DNA from: Janthinobacterium tructae
GTDB taxonomy: Bacteria; Pseudomonadota; Gammaproteobacteria; Burkholderiales; Burkholderiaceae_D
Assembly (NCBI RefSeq): GCF_006517255.1
Contig: NZ_CP041185.1
Span: 4,650,001-4,714,000, forward strand
Length of the DNA stretch: 64,000 bases
Direction of reading: 5' to 3'
Part shown: positions 1-7,470 of the stretch, in pieces
Position numbering within the stretch: the stretch's first letter is position 1
Layout of the letters: each line of letters begins with the position of its first letter
Made by a program: the position numbers and the translations under genes
The notes under the pieces: model-generated
Databases searched by the model: none
What the model saw: the letters and a program-made list of their open reading frames with translations, nothing else
Told to the model about the DNA's origin: nothing

Positions 1-183
1 AAAGAAACGTGGGCGCTGATCGTCTGGCTCAACTATGCAGCCTGGCTGCACATGCGATTGATGACGGGCTTGCGCGGCCGCGTCGCCGCCTGGTGGGCGC
101 TGGTGGGCTTGCTGGTGACGACGTTTGCCTTCCTGGGCGTGAATATGTTCCTTTCAGGCCTGCATTCCTACGGCAAGTTGTAA
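1..183 (+). CDS. ccsB: CcsB/CcsA-type cytochrome c biogenesis protein, C-terminal fragment
   Basis: The first 60 codons are open in frame 1 and end at TAA 181-183; the gene begins outside the window. The fragment contains a short hydrophilic stretch after a WALIVWLNYAAWLHMR segment and a final membrane helix (WWALVGLLVTTFAFLGVNMF) followed by GLHSYGKL. This is the characteristic end of the CcsA/CcsB (System II) integral membrane protein that, with ResB/Ccs1, delivers and attaches heme to apocytochromes c on the periplasmic side. In Burkholderiales it is often followed by msrPQ, as here. The identification rests on the C-terminal tail and context only. Confidence 0.8.
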   Translation, partial: KETWALIVWLNYAAWLHMRLMTGLRGRVAAWWALVGLLVTTFAFLGVNMFLSGLHSYGKL

Positions 184-217
184 TTGATTTTTGCATGACA
201 GAAGCGTCATGAACGGC

Positions 218-260
218 CCGGAAAAACTGGTGTAAGGTATATCCAATCACCTTTTTCCGG
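218..260 (+). promoter_or_regulatory. Inverted repeat in the msrP leader touching the ribosome binding site
   Basis: A perfect 9-bp inverted repeat (CCGGAAAAA at 218-226, TTTTTCCGG at 252-260) is extended by GGTG 229-232 pairing with CACC 248-251. The right arm ends inside the GGAG (259-262) that serves as ribosome binding site for the ATG at 268. It could fold in the mRNA and limit msrP translation, or act as a weak ccsB terminator. Function is inferred only from pairing. Confidence 0.4.
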
Positions 261-267
261 AGCCGCC

Positions 268-1245
268 ATGTTGATCAAGCGCAGTCCCAACGGCATTGAA
301 TTGCCGTATTCTTCCGAAATCACGCCGCGCGCCGTGTTTGAATCGCGCCGCAGCTTCATCAAGCAAGTGGCACTGGGCTCCGTGTCCAGCGCGGCCCTGC
401 TGGAAATGGCCAGCCGCGAAGCGTTCGCGCAAGGCACCAATCCGAAGCTGGCTGCCAAGCTCAATCCCGCCTATTCGGCGCTGGAAAAGCAGACGGCCTA
501 TAAAGACGCCACCAGCTACAACAATTTCTACGAATTCGGTACGGACAAGAGCGACCCCGCGCAAAACGCGGGCACCTTGCGCACGCGGCCGTGGACGGTC
601 AGCATCGAAGGCGAGGTCAAGAAGCCCATGACCCTCGATCTCGATGCGCTGTTAAAACTGGCGCCGCTGGAAGAGCGCGTCTACCGGCTGCGCTGTGTGG
701 AAGGCTGGTCGATGGTCATCCCGTGGGTCGGCTATTCCTTCTCGGAAATCATCAAGAAGGTCGAACCGACGGGCAATGCCAAGTACGTGGAATTCATCAC
801 CCTGGCCGACAAGAAGCAGATGCCGGGCGTGGGTAGCCGCGTGCTGCAGTGGCCGTATACGGAAGGCTTGCGCATCGATGAAGCGAACCATCCGCTGGCG
901 CTGCTGACCCTGGGCATGTATGGCGAAACCTTGCCGAACCAGAATGGCGCGCCCGTGCGCATGGTCTTGCCGTGGAAATATGGTTTCAAGTCAGCCAAAT
1001 CCATCGTCAAGATCCGTTTCGTCAAGGAACAGCCGCGCACGTCGTGGAACCTGTCGGCGCCGTCGGAATACGGTTTTTACTCGAACGTGAACCCGAACGT
1101 CGATCATCCGCGCTGGTCGCAAGCGTCCGAGCGGCGCATCGGCGAAGACGGCTTTCTCACGCGCAAGCGCAAGACCCTGATGTTCAATGGCTACAACGAT
1201 GTCGCTTCCTTGTACGCGGGCATGGATCTGAAGAAGTTTTTTTAA
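268..1245 (+). CDS. msrP: MsrP, periplasmic protein-methionine-sulfoxide reductase catalytic subunit
   Basis: 325 residues, the usual length for the YedY/MsrP molybdoenzyme. The family reduces methionine sulfoxide in periplasmic proteins damaged by reactive chlorine or oxygen, taking electrons from the quinone pool through MsrQ. A twin-arginine export motif (RRSFIK, about residues 27-32) is followed by a hydrophobic stretch and AFAQ cleavage site, so the folded molybdenum-cofactor protein should go through Tat. The sulfite-oxidase-fold core contains [11 protein letters not shown], whose Cys is the expected molybdenum ligand. The ATG at 268 has GGAG 6 nt upstream. msrQ begins 10 bp downstream, giving a two-gene operon. 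Confidence 0.95.
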   Translation: MLIKRSPNGIELPYSSEITPRAVFESRRSFIKQVALGSVSSAALLEMASREAFAQGTNPKLAAKLNPAYSALEKQTAYKDATSYNNFYEFGTDKSDPAQNAGTLRTRPWTVSIEGEVKKPMTLDLDALLKLAPLEERVYRLRCVEGWSMVIPWVGYSFSEIIKKVEPTGNAKYVEFITLADKKQMPGVGSRVLQWPYTEGLRIDEANHPLALLTLGMYGETLPNQNGAPVRMVLPWKYGFKSAKSIVKIRFVKEQPRTSWNLSAPSEYGFYSNVNPNVDHPRWSQASERRIGEDGFLTRKRKTLMFNGYNDVASLYAGMDLKKFF

Positions 1246-1254
1246 GGAACGACC

Positions 1255-1908
1255 ATGGCCCTCAACCCCACGTCGAGACAATTGTCGCTATTCAAAAGCC
1301 TGGTTTTTCTGCTGGCGCTGCTGCCGTTTGCGCGCATGGTCTGGCTGACGTACACGGGGCAACTGGTGGAGCCGCTGGAATTCATCACGCGCGGCACGGG
1401 CGACTGGACCCTGTATTTCCTGTGCATCAGCCTGGCTGTCACGCCCTTGCGGCGCTTCACGCAATGGAACTGGCTGATCAAGCTGCGCCGCATGCTGGGC
1501 CTGTTCGCGTTTTTCTACGCGGCGCTGCACTTCACCACTTTTTTATGGTTCGATCACTTTTTTGATGTGCAGGAAATGTGGAAGGATGTGCTCAAGCGGC
1601 CGTTCATCACGGTGGGTTTCATCGCCTTCGTCTTGCTCATTCCGCTGGCCGTGACGAGCACGAACAGCATGGTCAAGCGCCTCGGTGGCAAGCGCTGGCA
1701 GTGGCTGCACCGGCTGATCTACATCATCGCGCCGCTGGGCATCCTGCATTTCTGGTGGATGAAGGCGGGCAAGCATAATTTCGCGCAACCGATCCTGTTC
1801 GGCAGTATCGTCGCGCTACTGCTGCTAATACGCGTGGCTTTTGCCTGGAACAAGCGAGAGAAGAGCGCCAGGGCGGCCAAGGCAGCCACCCCGGTGCGCT
1901 CCGTTTAG
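1255..1908 (+). CDS. msrQ: MsrQ, heme b membrane subunit of the MsrPQ system
   Basis: 217 residues with about six membrane segments and the ferric-reductase-like transmembrane fold of YedZ/MsrQ. The family passes electrons from quinol to MsrP in the periplasm. Recognisable parts are the RRMLGLFAFFYAALHFTTFL helix with its heme-type His, a later WQWLHRLIYI segment and ILHFWWM near the end. AAGGA stands just upstream of the ATG at 1255, and the gene follows msrP by 10 bp. The stop codon overlaps the last bases of the convergent lptM gene, so no terminator lies between them. Confidence 0.93.
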   Translation: MALNPTSRQLSLFKSLVFLLALLPFARMVWLTYTGQLVEPLEFITRGTGDWTLYFLCISLAVTPLRRFTQWNWLIKLRRMLGLFAFFYAALHFTTFLWFDHFFDVQEMWKDVLKRPFITVGFIAFVLLIPLAVTSTNSMVKRLGGKRWQWLHRLIYIIAPLGILHFWWMKAGKHNFAQPILFGSIVALLLLIRVAFAWNKREKSARAAKAATPVRSV

Positions 1909-2087
1909 GTGACGGGCACGATGACCGGTGGCGGCGGCACGGGGGCCGGTTCGACCGGGCCCTTGGCTGGCGCACCTTTGGCCGCTGGCGGCTTGGGCAG
2001 GTACAGGGGGCCGGGCTGGCCACAGCCGGCCAGGACGCTGGAAACCACAATGGCGGTGCCGATATAAAACGCTGAGGATGACTTCAC
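1905..2087 (-). CDS. lptM: LptM-type small LPS-assembly lipoprotein
   Basis: A 60-residue lipoprotein read from a GTG at 2087. The predicted start gives a compact signal peptide ending VLAGC, and the mature protein begins CGQPGPLYLPKP, the hallmark of the LptM/YifL family, followed by a Pro/Ala/Lys-rich tail. LptM helps the LptDE outer-membrane translocon fold and form correct disulfides. Upstream in-frame alternatives are GTG 2099 and ATG 2129; none has a good ribosome binding site. The ATG 2129 option would overlap the cyaY start codon on the other strand. In many proteobacteria lysA follows this gene; here it runs straight into msrQ instead. Confidence 0.8.
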   Translation of the reverse strand: MKSSSAFYIGTAIVVSSVLAGCGQPGPLYLPKPPAAKGAPAKGPVEPAPVPPPPVIVPVT

Positions 2088-2127
2088 GATTAGAATCACG
2101 GTTTGATTAAGATCTTTGGAGTGTAGC

Positions 2128-2457
2128 ATGAGCGAATCGGAATTCCTGGCCCTGGCCGAAGCCACCCTGACCCAGATCGCCACGGCGCTGGACCGGCTGA
2201 ACGATGAAGACGTGCTCGACGTCGAATGCAGCCGCAGCGGCAATGTGCTGGAAATCGAATTCATCGACAACGGCACAAAAATCATCGTCAACAGCCAGGC
2301 CCCCATGCGCGAAATGTGGGTGGCCGCCCGTTCCGGCGGTTTTCATTACAAGCGCGTGGGCGATGAATGGATCAACACGCGCGACGGCTCGGAACTGTTT
2401 GCCGCCTTGTCCAGCATGGCCAGCGAGCAGGCGGGCGCGCCCGTCGTGCTGAAGTAA
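2128..2457 (+). CDS. cyaY: CyaY, bacterial frataxin
   Basis: 109 residues, normal for CyaY. The acidic N-terminal helix (MSESEFLALAEATLTQIATA) with clustered Asp/Glu (LNDEDVLDVE) is the iron-binding face of frataxin, followed by the beta sheet containing MREMWVAARSGGFHYK and the DEWINTRDG segment. The family binds iron and modulates Fe-S cluster assembly by IscS/IscU. The ATG at 2128 is chosen because GGAG sits 7 nt upstream; an earlier in-frame start at 2116 has no such site. It is divergent from lptM. Confidence 0.95.
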   Translation: MSESEFLALAEATLTQIATALDRLNDEDVLDVECSRSGNVLEIEFIDNGTKIIVNSQAPMREMWVAARSGGFHYKRVGDEWINTRDGSELFAALSSMASEQAGAPVVLK

Positions 2458-2480
2458 TTGTTTTAGCCGCACGCAATAAA

Positions 2481-2511
2481 AAAAGGGCAGCCTGCATGGG
2501 CTGCCCTTTTT
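2481..2511. terminator. Bidirectional intrinsic terminator between cyaY and mrcA
   Basis: A 12-bp perfect stem (2481-2492 with 2499-2510) with a 6-nt loop, A-run on the left and T-run on the right. It can end cyaY transcription on + and mrcA transcription on -. Confidence 0.9.
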
Positions 2512-2547
2512 GCTTGCGTAATCCGACAACATCTGGCGCCGGCGTGG

Positions 2548-2582
2548 TGTCGGGTTACGGCCTGCGGCCTAACCCGACCTAC
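2548..2582. repeat. REP-like palindromic intergenic repeat, copy 1
   Basis: TGTCGGGTTACGGC, a short centre and GCCTAACCCGACCTAC form an imperfect hairpin. A second copy with the same arms and a different centre lies at 14021-14055. Both are intergenic, at gene ends. The form matches the REP-type dispersed palindromes common in Oxalobacteraceae; that comparison is from memory. Confidence 0.7.
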
Positions 2583-2596
2583 TCCATGCGCTGCCG

Positions 2597-4942
2597 TCAG
2601 AACAACTCGTTCTTCACGGCTTCTTTCGCTTTTTCTTCCTCCGGCGTGCCGCGCGCCGCGCCTTCCAGGCTGCCTACGCCCGTGCCCGGCGGATTTTCCG
2701 CATAGTAATACTCGTCGCCCACGCGTATCAGGCCTTCCGGCACGGCGCGTTCCTCGACGGGAATGCTTTTCAATGCCTTCGCCATGTAGTTGATCCAGAT
2801 TGGCAAGGCCAGGCCGCCGCCCGTTTCCCGGTTGCCCAGGTTGCGCGGCTGGTCGTAGCCGATCCAGGCGATGCCCACCAGCTTGGCCTGGTAACCGGCG
2901 AACCAGGCGTCGATGGAATCGTTGGTGGTGCCTGTTTTGCCGGCCAGGTCAGGGCGCTTCAAGGCCATGGCCTTGTTCGCCGTGCCGAAGCGCACGACGT
3001 CGTTGAGCATGCTGTTCATCATGAAGGCATTGCGCTCGTCGATGACGCGGTTGGCTTCCTCGCCCGCCAGGTCCGGCTTGGCTTGCGACAGGATATTGCC
3101 ATCGCTATCGGTCACCTTGGCGATCAGGTACGGGTTGATCTTGTAGCCGCCGTTGGCGAAGACGGCGTAGGCGCCCGCCATCTGCAGCGGTGTCACGTTA
3201 CCGGCGCCCAGGGCCAGGGTCAGGTACGGCGGGTTCTTGTCCGCATCAAAGCCGAAACGCGTCGCGTATTCCTGGCCATACTTGGCGCCGATCTTGTGCA
3301 GGATGCGGATGGAAATCATGTTCTTCGATTTCATCAAGCCCTTGCGCATGGTCATCGGGCCATCGTATTTGCTGTCGTAGTTTTTCGGTTCCCACGCCTG
3401 GCCGCCCGTCTGGCCCGCATCGAACGAGATCGGCGCATCGTTGATGATGGTGGCCGGCGACAGGCCCCGTTCCAGCGAAGCGGAATAGATGAAGGGCTTG
3501 AAGGCGGAACCGGGCTGGCGCCACGCCTGCGTGACGTGGTTGAACTTGTTGCGGTTGTAATCGAAGCCGCCCACCATGGCGCGAATGGCGCCGTCGGTGG
3601 TGCTGGCCGACACGAACGCCGATTGCACTTCCGGCATCTGCGTCAGGACCCAGGCGTTGCCTTCTTGCATGACGCGGATCACGGCGCCGCGCTTGATGCG
3701 CCGGTTCGGCGCCGCTTTTTCCGACAGCCAGGCCGCGCCGAAGGTCAGGCCGGGGCCGGTAATGGTGATTTCCTCGCCGGCCGACGTGACTGCCTGCAAC
3801 GATTTGGGTGATGCCTGCAGCACCATGGCGGCGATGATGTCGTCGCTGTCCGGGTGGTCGGCCAGCTCCGTCTCGATGGCGTCGTCCGCTTCGGCCTTGG
3901 TTTTCGGAATCTCGATGTAGGCTTCCGGGCCGCGGTAGCCGTGGCGTTTCTCGTAATCCATCACGCCCTTGCGCAAGGCGATATAGGCGGCGTCCTGGTC
4001 GGCCTTGGTGATGGTGGTGTAGACGTTCAGGCCGCGCGTATAGGTGTCTTCCTTGAATTGTTCGTAGACCAGCTGGCGCGCCATTTCCGACACGTATTCC
4101 GCGTGCACGCCGAAGGCGCTGCTGTCGGTCTTTACTTTCAGCTCTTCATTTTTCGCTTCTTCGAACTGCGCCGGGGTGATGTAGCCCAGCTGCGCCATGC
4201 GCTGCAGAATGTATTGCTGGCGCATGCGCGCGCGTTTCGGATTGACGACGGGGTTGTAGGCCGACGGCGCCTTCGGCAAGCCTGCCAGCATGGCCGCTTC
4301 GGCCACGGTCAGGTCCTGGATATTCTTGCCGAAATAGATTTGCGCGGCCGAGGCGAAGCCGTAGGCGCGCTGACCCAGATAAATCTGGTTCATATACACT
4401 TCGAGGATCTGGTCCTTGCTGAGGTTTTTCTCGATTTTCCATGCCAGCAAGACTTCATAGGCCTTGCGTTTCAAGGTCTGTTCGCTGGACAGAAAGAAAT
4501 TGCGCGCCACCTGTTGCGTGATGGTCGATGCGCCTTGCTTGGCGCCGCCCGTCAGGTTGTGCAGGGCCGCACGCGTGATGCCCAGGTAATCGACGCCGCC
4601 ATGTTCATAGAAACGGTCATCTTCGATGGCCAGCACGGCTTTCTTCATGACATCGGGAATATCCTTGATGTGCACCATGTTGCGTCGCTCTTCGCCGAAC
4701 TCGCCGATCAGCACACTGTCGGACGTGAACACGCGCAGCGGCATCTTTGGCTTGTAATCGGTCAAGGTATCGAGCGCCGGCAGGTTCGGATAGGCCATGG
4801 CCAGGCCAAAGACCACCAGCAAGACGCCGACGATGCCCAGGCCCAGCAGCGATACCAGGGCCATCAGCAGGAAACGTTTGGGTTTGCTGCCCTTGGTGGG
4901 CGGCTTCGAGCCAGCGGAGCCAGCGGAGTTTGAAGATGTCAT
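2597..4942 (-). CDS. mrcA: Penicillin-binding protein 1A, bifunctional peptidoglycan synthase
   Basis: 781 residues, typical of class A PBPs. A cytoplasmic Lys-rich tail and one membrane anchor (about residues 24-50) are followed by the GT51 glycosyltransferase domain with AIEDDRFYEHGGVD (catalytic Glu) and GASTITQQVARNFF. After a linker/OB-like region comes the transpeptidase domain with the SxxK motif in QPGSAFKPF and the KTG motif in GKTGTTNDS. It polymerises and cross-links peptidoglycan on the periplasmic side. It is divergent from the pilM operon, the classical arrangement next to pilMNOPQ in proteobacteria. It ends close to the terminator at 2481-2511. Confidence 0.96.
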   Translation of the reverse strand: MTSSNSAGSAGSKPPTKGSKPKRFLLMALVSLLGLGIVGVLLVVFGLAMAYPNLPALDTLTDYKPKMPLRVFTSDSVLIGEFGEERRNMVHIKDIPDVMKKAVLAIEDDRFYEHGGVDYLGITRAALHNLTGGAKQGASTITQQVARNFFLSSEQTLKRKAYEVLLAWKIEKNLSKDQILEVYMNQIYLGQRAYGFASAAQIYFGKNIQDLTVAEAAMLAGLPKAPSAYNPVVNPKRARMRQQYILQRMAQLGYITPAQFEEAKNEELKVKTDSSAFGVHAEYVSEMARQLVYEQFKEDTYTRGLNVYTTITKADQDAAYIALRKGVMDYEKRHGYRGPEAYIEIPKTKAEADDAIETELADHPDSDDIIAAMVLQASPKSLQAVTSAGEEITITGPGLTFGAAWLSEKAAPNRRIKRGAVIRVMQEGNAWVLTQMPEVQSAFVSASTTDGAIRAMVGGFDYNRNKFNHVTQAWRQPGSAFKPFIYSASLERGLSPATIINDAPISFDAGQTGGQAWEPKNYDSKYDGPMTMRKGLMKSKNMISIRILHKIGAKYGQEYATRFGFDADKNPPYLTLALGAGNVTPLQMAGAYAVFANGGYKINPYLIAKVTDSDGNILSQAKPDLAGEEANRVIDERNAFMMNSMLNDVVRFGTANKAMALKRPDLAGKTGTTNDSIDAWFAGYQAKLVGIAWIGYDQPRNLGNRETGGGLALPIWINYMAKALKSIPVEERAVPEGLIRVGDEYYYAENPPGTGVGSLEGAARGTPEEEKAKEAVKNELF

Positions 4943-5233
4943 GCGTCGTATGTCTTTCGGTTAATTATGCCGGCCAATTATAAGCGAGCTTGCCGGGGTG
5001 GCAGCGCGCCGTGGCGCTTGCCGGGGGAGTGTTGAAACTTGTCGATACTCTATATAAGCGTGTATTGGCCCGCTGGCAACCAGGATTTGGTAACAGTTTT
5101 TCTGCGCCAGATCACAGCCAGGCCAGATAGACGCCGCGCGCCGCAGACACCGGCGTGAAATCCGTTTACAAGCGCGCGCTGCCAGGACTAGGCTTGCCGA
5201 AGGCAGCAACCCCTCCCACGCTGACGTTTCTCT

Positions 5234-5875
5234 ATGAAAAACATGTCTATCCGCAGTTTTCTTGGCATCGGCTTGCTGGGCGTCGACATGGCGGACGATG
5301 GCGTGCGCGTGGTCGAGTTGAGGCGCCGGCGAGGGAAATTGTCGTGCCGGCATTGCGGCAGCGCCGCGCTGGCGGCAGGAGTGATGCTGGAAGGTCATGT
5401 CGAAGATCCGCAGGGCCTGGCCAGCGCCGTGCGCCTGGCATGCCGCAACAGTGGCAGCGGCTGCACCCGCGTGGCGCTGGCCATGCCGGCCACGGCCTTG
5501 ATCACGCATGTGATACGCCTGCCCGCCGGCTTGCCGGAGGAACAGCTGGAAATCCTGGTGGAGCTGGAGGCGGCCCAATACATGCCGTTTGCACTGGAAG
5601 ACGCCAGCCTGGATTTTTTCATTCTTGGCCCCGCGCCGCCGCTTGCGGGCCAGACGGACACGGAGATCGACGTGCTGCTGGTGGCGGCGCGGCGCGCCAG
5701 CGTGCAGCGCCGCCTCGATGCGGCCATGGCGGCCGGCTTGACGCCCATCGTCATGGATAGCGAGGCGCTGGCCCTGCAGGCGGCACTCGCGCAGGGTGGC
5801 TGGCAAGCCTTGCCGGACGGCGGCCTCAGTTATCAGCTGGCCTGGGGCCTGGCCATGCACCGGTACGCGCGATGA
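5234..5875 (+). CDS. pilM: PilM-like type IV pilus assembly protein, internally shortened
   Basis: 213 residues against about 350 for normal PilM. The start is typical: LGVDMADDGVRVVEL resembles the PilM/FtsA phosphate-1 segment, and the first domain continues through VALAMPATALITHVIRLP, ELEAAQYMPF and VLLVAARR to VMDSEALALQAAL. It then jumps to QLAWGLAMHRYAR, which resembles the family's extreme C-terminus. About 130-150 residues of the second actin-like domain, with its nucleotide-binding segments, are missing, and no frameshifted remnant fits in the DNA. PilM normally forms a cytoplasmic ring bound to the PilN N-terminus. TTGAAA 5032 and TATAAG 5053 may be a weak promoter. It overlaps pilN by 4 nt. 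Confidence 0.75.
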   Translation: MKNMSIRSFLGIGLLGVDMADDGVRVVELRRRRGKLSCRHCGSAALAAGVMLEGHVEDPQGLASAVRLACRNSGSGCTRVALAMPATALITHVIRLPAGLPEEQLEILVELEAAQYMPFALEDASLDFFILGPAPPLAGQTDTEIDVLLVAARRASVQRRLDAAMAAGLTPIVMDSEALALQAALAQGGWQALPDGGLSYQLAWGLAMHRYAR

Positions 5876-6432
5876 CGGCCGTGGCGCAAGTGCCAGGCAT
5901 CAACTTGTTGCCGCATCGGCAGGCGGCACGGCGCCGGCGCAGTCAGCTGCTGCTGTGGCAACTGGCCGGTGGGGCGATGCTGGGATTGCTGTTGGCCCTG
6001 GCGGCAGGCGCCTGGCTGCAACACCAGCTCGACGCGCGACTGCGTCGCCAGGAGGACTGGCGCCATGCCATGCAGCAGGTGAATGCCGTCCTCGTCTCCG
6101 GCAAGCGGGTGCAGGGCGAGACGGCGGCGCTGCTGCTGCGCCAGCAGGCCATTGCCAAATTACAAGCGCAACGCCATGCCTGGGTGCGCATGCTGGACGC
6201 GCTGGCGCGGGCGATGCCGGCCGGTGTGGCCTTGCACAGTGTGCGCCAGGAAACGGCGCTGGTGCGCCTGCAGGGGCAGGCTGCGTCGCAGGACAAGGTC
6301 GCGGCACTGCTGCTGGCGCTGGAGCAGGCCGCCCCCTGGTCCCGGCCGGAAGTGATTGAAGTGCGCGGCGCGTCAGAGGGCGCCGTGGAATGGACGATAC
6401 GGCTGGCGTTGGCACCCGCTGGGCAATCTTAG
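5872..6432 (+). CDS. pilN: PilN, type IV pilus inner-membrane alignment protein
   Basis: 186 residues. The N-terminus carries INLLPHRQAARRRR, the conserved PilM-binding peptide, then one membrane helix (LAGGAMLGLLLALAAGAWL) and a periplasmic coiled coil plus ferredoxin-like domain (MLDALARAMPAGVALHSV, a family hallmark). PilN pairs with PilO in the periplasm to link the cytoplasmic PilM ring to PilP and the secretin. ATG overlaps the pilM stop (ATGA), indicating translational coupling. The intact PilM-binding peptide suggests that the shortened PilM may still be recruited. Confidence 0.9.
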   Translation: MTAVAQVPGINLLPHRQAARRRRSQLLLWQLAGGAMLGLLLALAAGAWLQHQLDARLRRQEDWRHAMQQVNAVLVSGKRVQGETAALLLRQQAIAKLQAQRHAWVRMLDALARAMPAGVALHSVRQETALVRLQGQAASQDKVAALLLALEQAAPWSRPEVIEVRGASEGAVEWTIRLALAPAGQS

Positions 6433-6447
6433 TCGTGGAGGTTGATC

Positions 6448-7470
6448 ATGCTGAGCTTGAAGACCGCGTCGCTGTGGCCGCTACCCGTGCGCCTCGCTTG
6501 CGCCACCCTGGCCGGTACGCTGGTAGCCGCGCTGCTGCACGCCGCGTGGCTGGATGGACTGGTGGCCGCCGTGCAGGCGGCGCAAGACGAGGAGGGCCGC
6601 TTGCGCGCCGGGTATCTGGCGGCGCAGGCCAGGGCGAGCCAGTTGCCGCAGTGGCGTGCGCAGCGGCGCCAGGCTGGCGCCGAGCTGGCCCAGCTGGAAC
6701 AGCAATTGCCCGACCCGCAGGCGATGGCGCTGTTGTTGACGGACATTAACGCCGCAGGCCAGTCGCGCGGCCTGCAAGTTTCGCTGTTCAAACCGGGCGC
6801 GGCCCGGCCGCAAACGCCGTATGTCGCCTTGCCGATCGCCATACAGTTGCGCGGTGGCTATCACGCCATGGGCGCGTTGCTGGCGGACCTGGCGCGCCTG
6901 CCGCGCATCGTCACGGTGCATGAGCTGGCCTTGACCCTGGGCAAGGATCGCTTGCTGACCCTCGATGCCGTGCTGCACGCGTATCGCTTGCCCGAAGCGG
7001 GGGAGCTGGCGGCGCAAGCGGCATTGCCTCCAAAGACCGGCGCGCCAGCATGGCGCCCGCTTGCCGCTGTCGCGCCGCAGGCGTACGCGGCCGCTGCCCT
7101 GGCCGACCCTTTTGGCGCCTTGCCAGCGGCAAGCGCGCCAGGGCAGCATGGCAGCGTGGCCGGACCCGACCCGCGCCGTGTGCGCGAGCCGCTGGAAAGC
7201 GTCGCCTTGCCGGCCATCAGCATGGTGGGCAGCGTGCAACAGGAAGGGCGCCTGAGCGCGCTGCTGCTGGCGGGCCAGCGCGTGTACCGGGTGGCAGTGG
7301 GCCAGTATCTGGGGCCAGACCACGGCCGGGTCACGCAGATGAGCGAACAGGCGCTGCAGTACAAAGAGTTGCTGCCGGACGCGGGCGGCGGGTGGCGCGA
7401 ACGGCATGGCAGCCTGTCCCTGCAAAAGCCGGGTGACGCCAGGACCAGTGTGCCGGAGGCCACACCATGA
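6448..7470 (+). CDS. PilO-PilP fusion protein of the type IV pilus
   Basis: 340 residues in one continuous frame. Residues ~1-200 are PilO: a short cytoplasmic end, a membrane helix, a coiled coil (AAQARASQLPQWRAQRRQAG) and the signature YVALPIAIQLRGGYHAMG with LPRIV. After a Pro/Ala-rich linker, residues ~235-335 are PilP: DPFGALP, then REPLESVALPAISMVGSVQQ, YRVAVGQYLGPDHGRVTQM and a final WRERHGSLSLQ. PilO and PilP are normally separate genes and PilP is a lipoprotein; here no stop, start or lipobox separates them. The ATG at 6448 has GGAG 7 nt upstream; a TTG at 6442 is in frame. The stop overlaps the pilQ start. Confidence 0.88.
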   Translation: MLSLKTASLWPLPVRLACATLAGTLVAALLHAAWLDGLVAAVQAAQDEEGRLRAGYLAAQARASQLPQWRAQRRQAGAELAQLEQQLPDPQAMALLLTDINAAGQSRGLQVSLFKPGAARPQTPYVALPIAIQLRGGYHAMGALLADLARLPRIVTVHELALTLGKDRLLTLDAVLHAYRLPEAGELAAQAALPPKTGAPAWRPLAAVAPQAYAAAALADPFGALPAASAPGQHGSVAGPDPRRVREPLESVALPAISMVGSVQQEGRLSALLLAGQRVYRVAVGQYLGPDHGRVTQMSEQALQYKELLPDAGGGWRERHGSLSLQKPGDARTSVPEATP

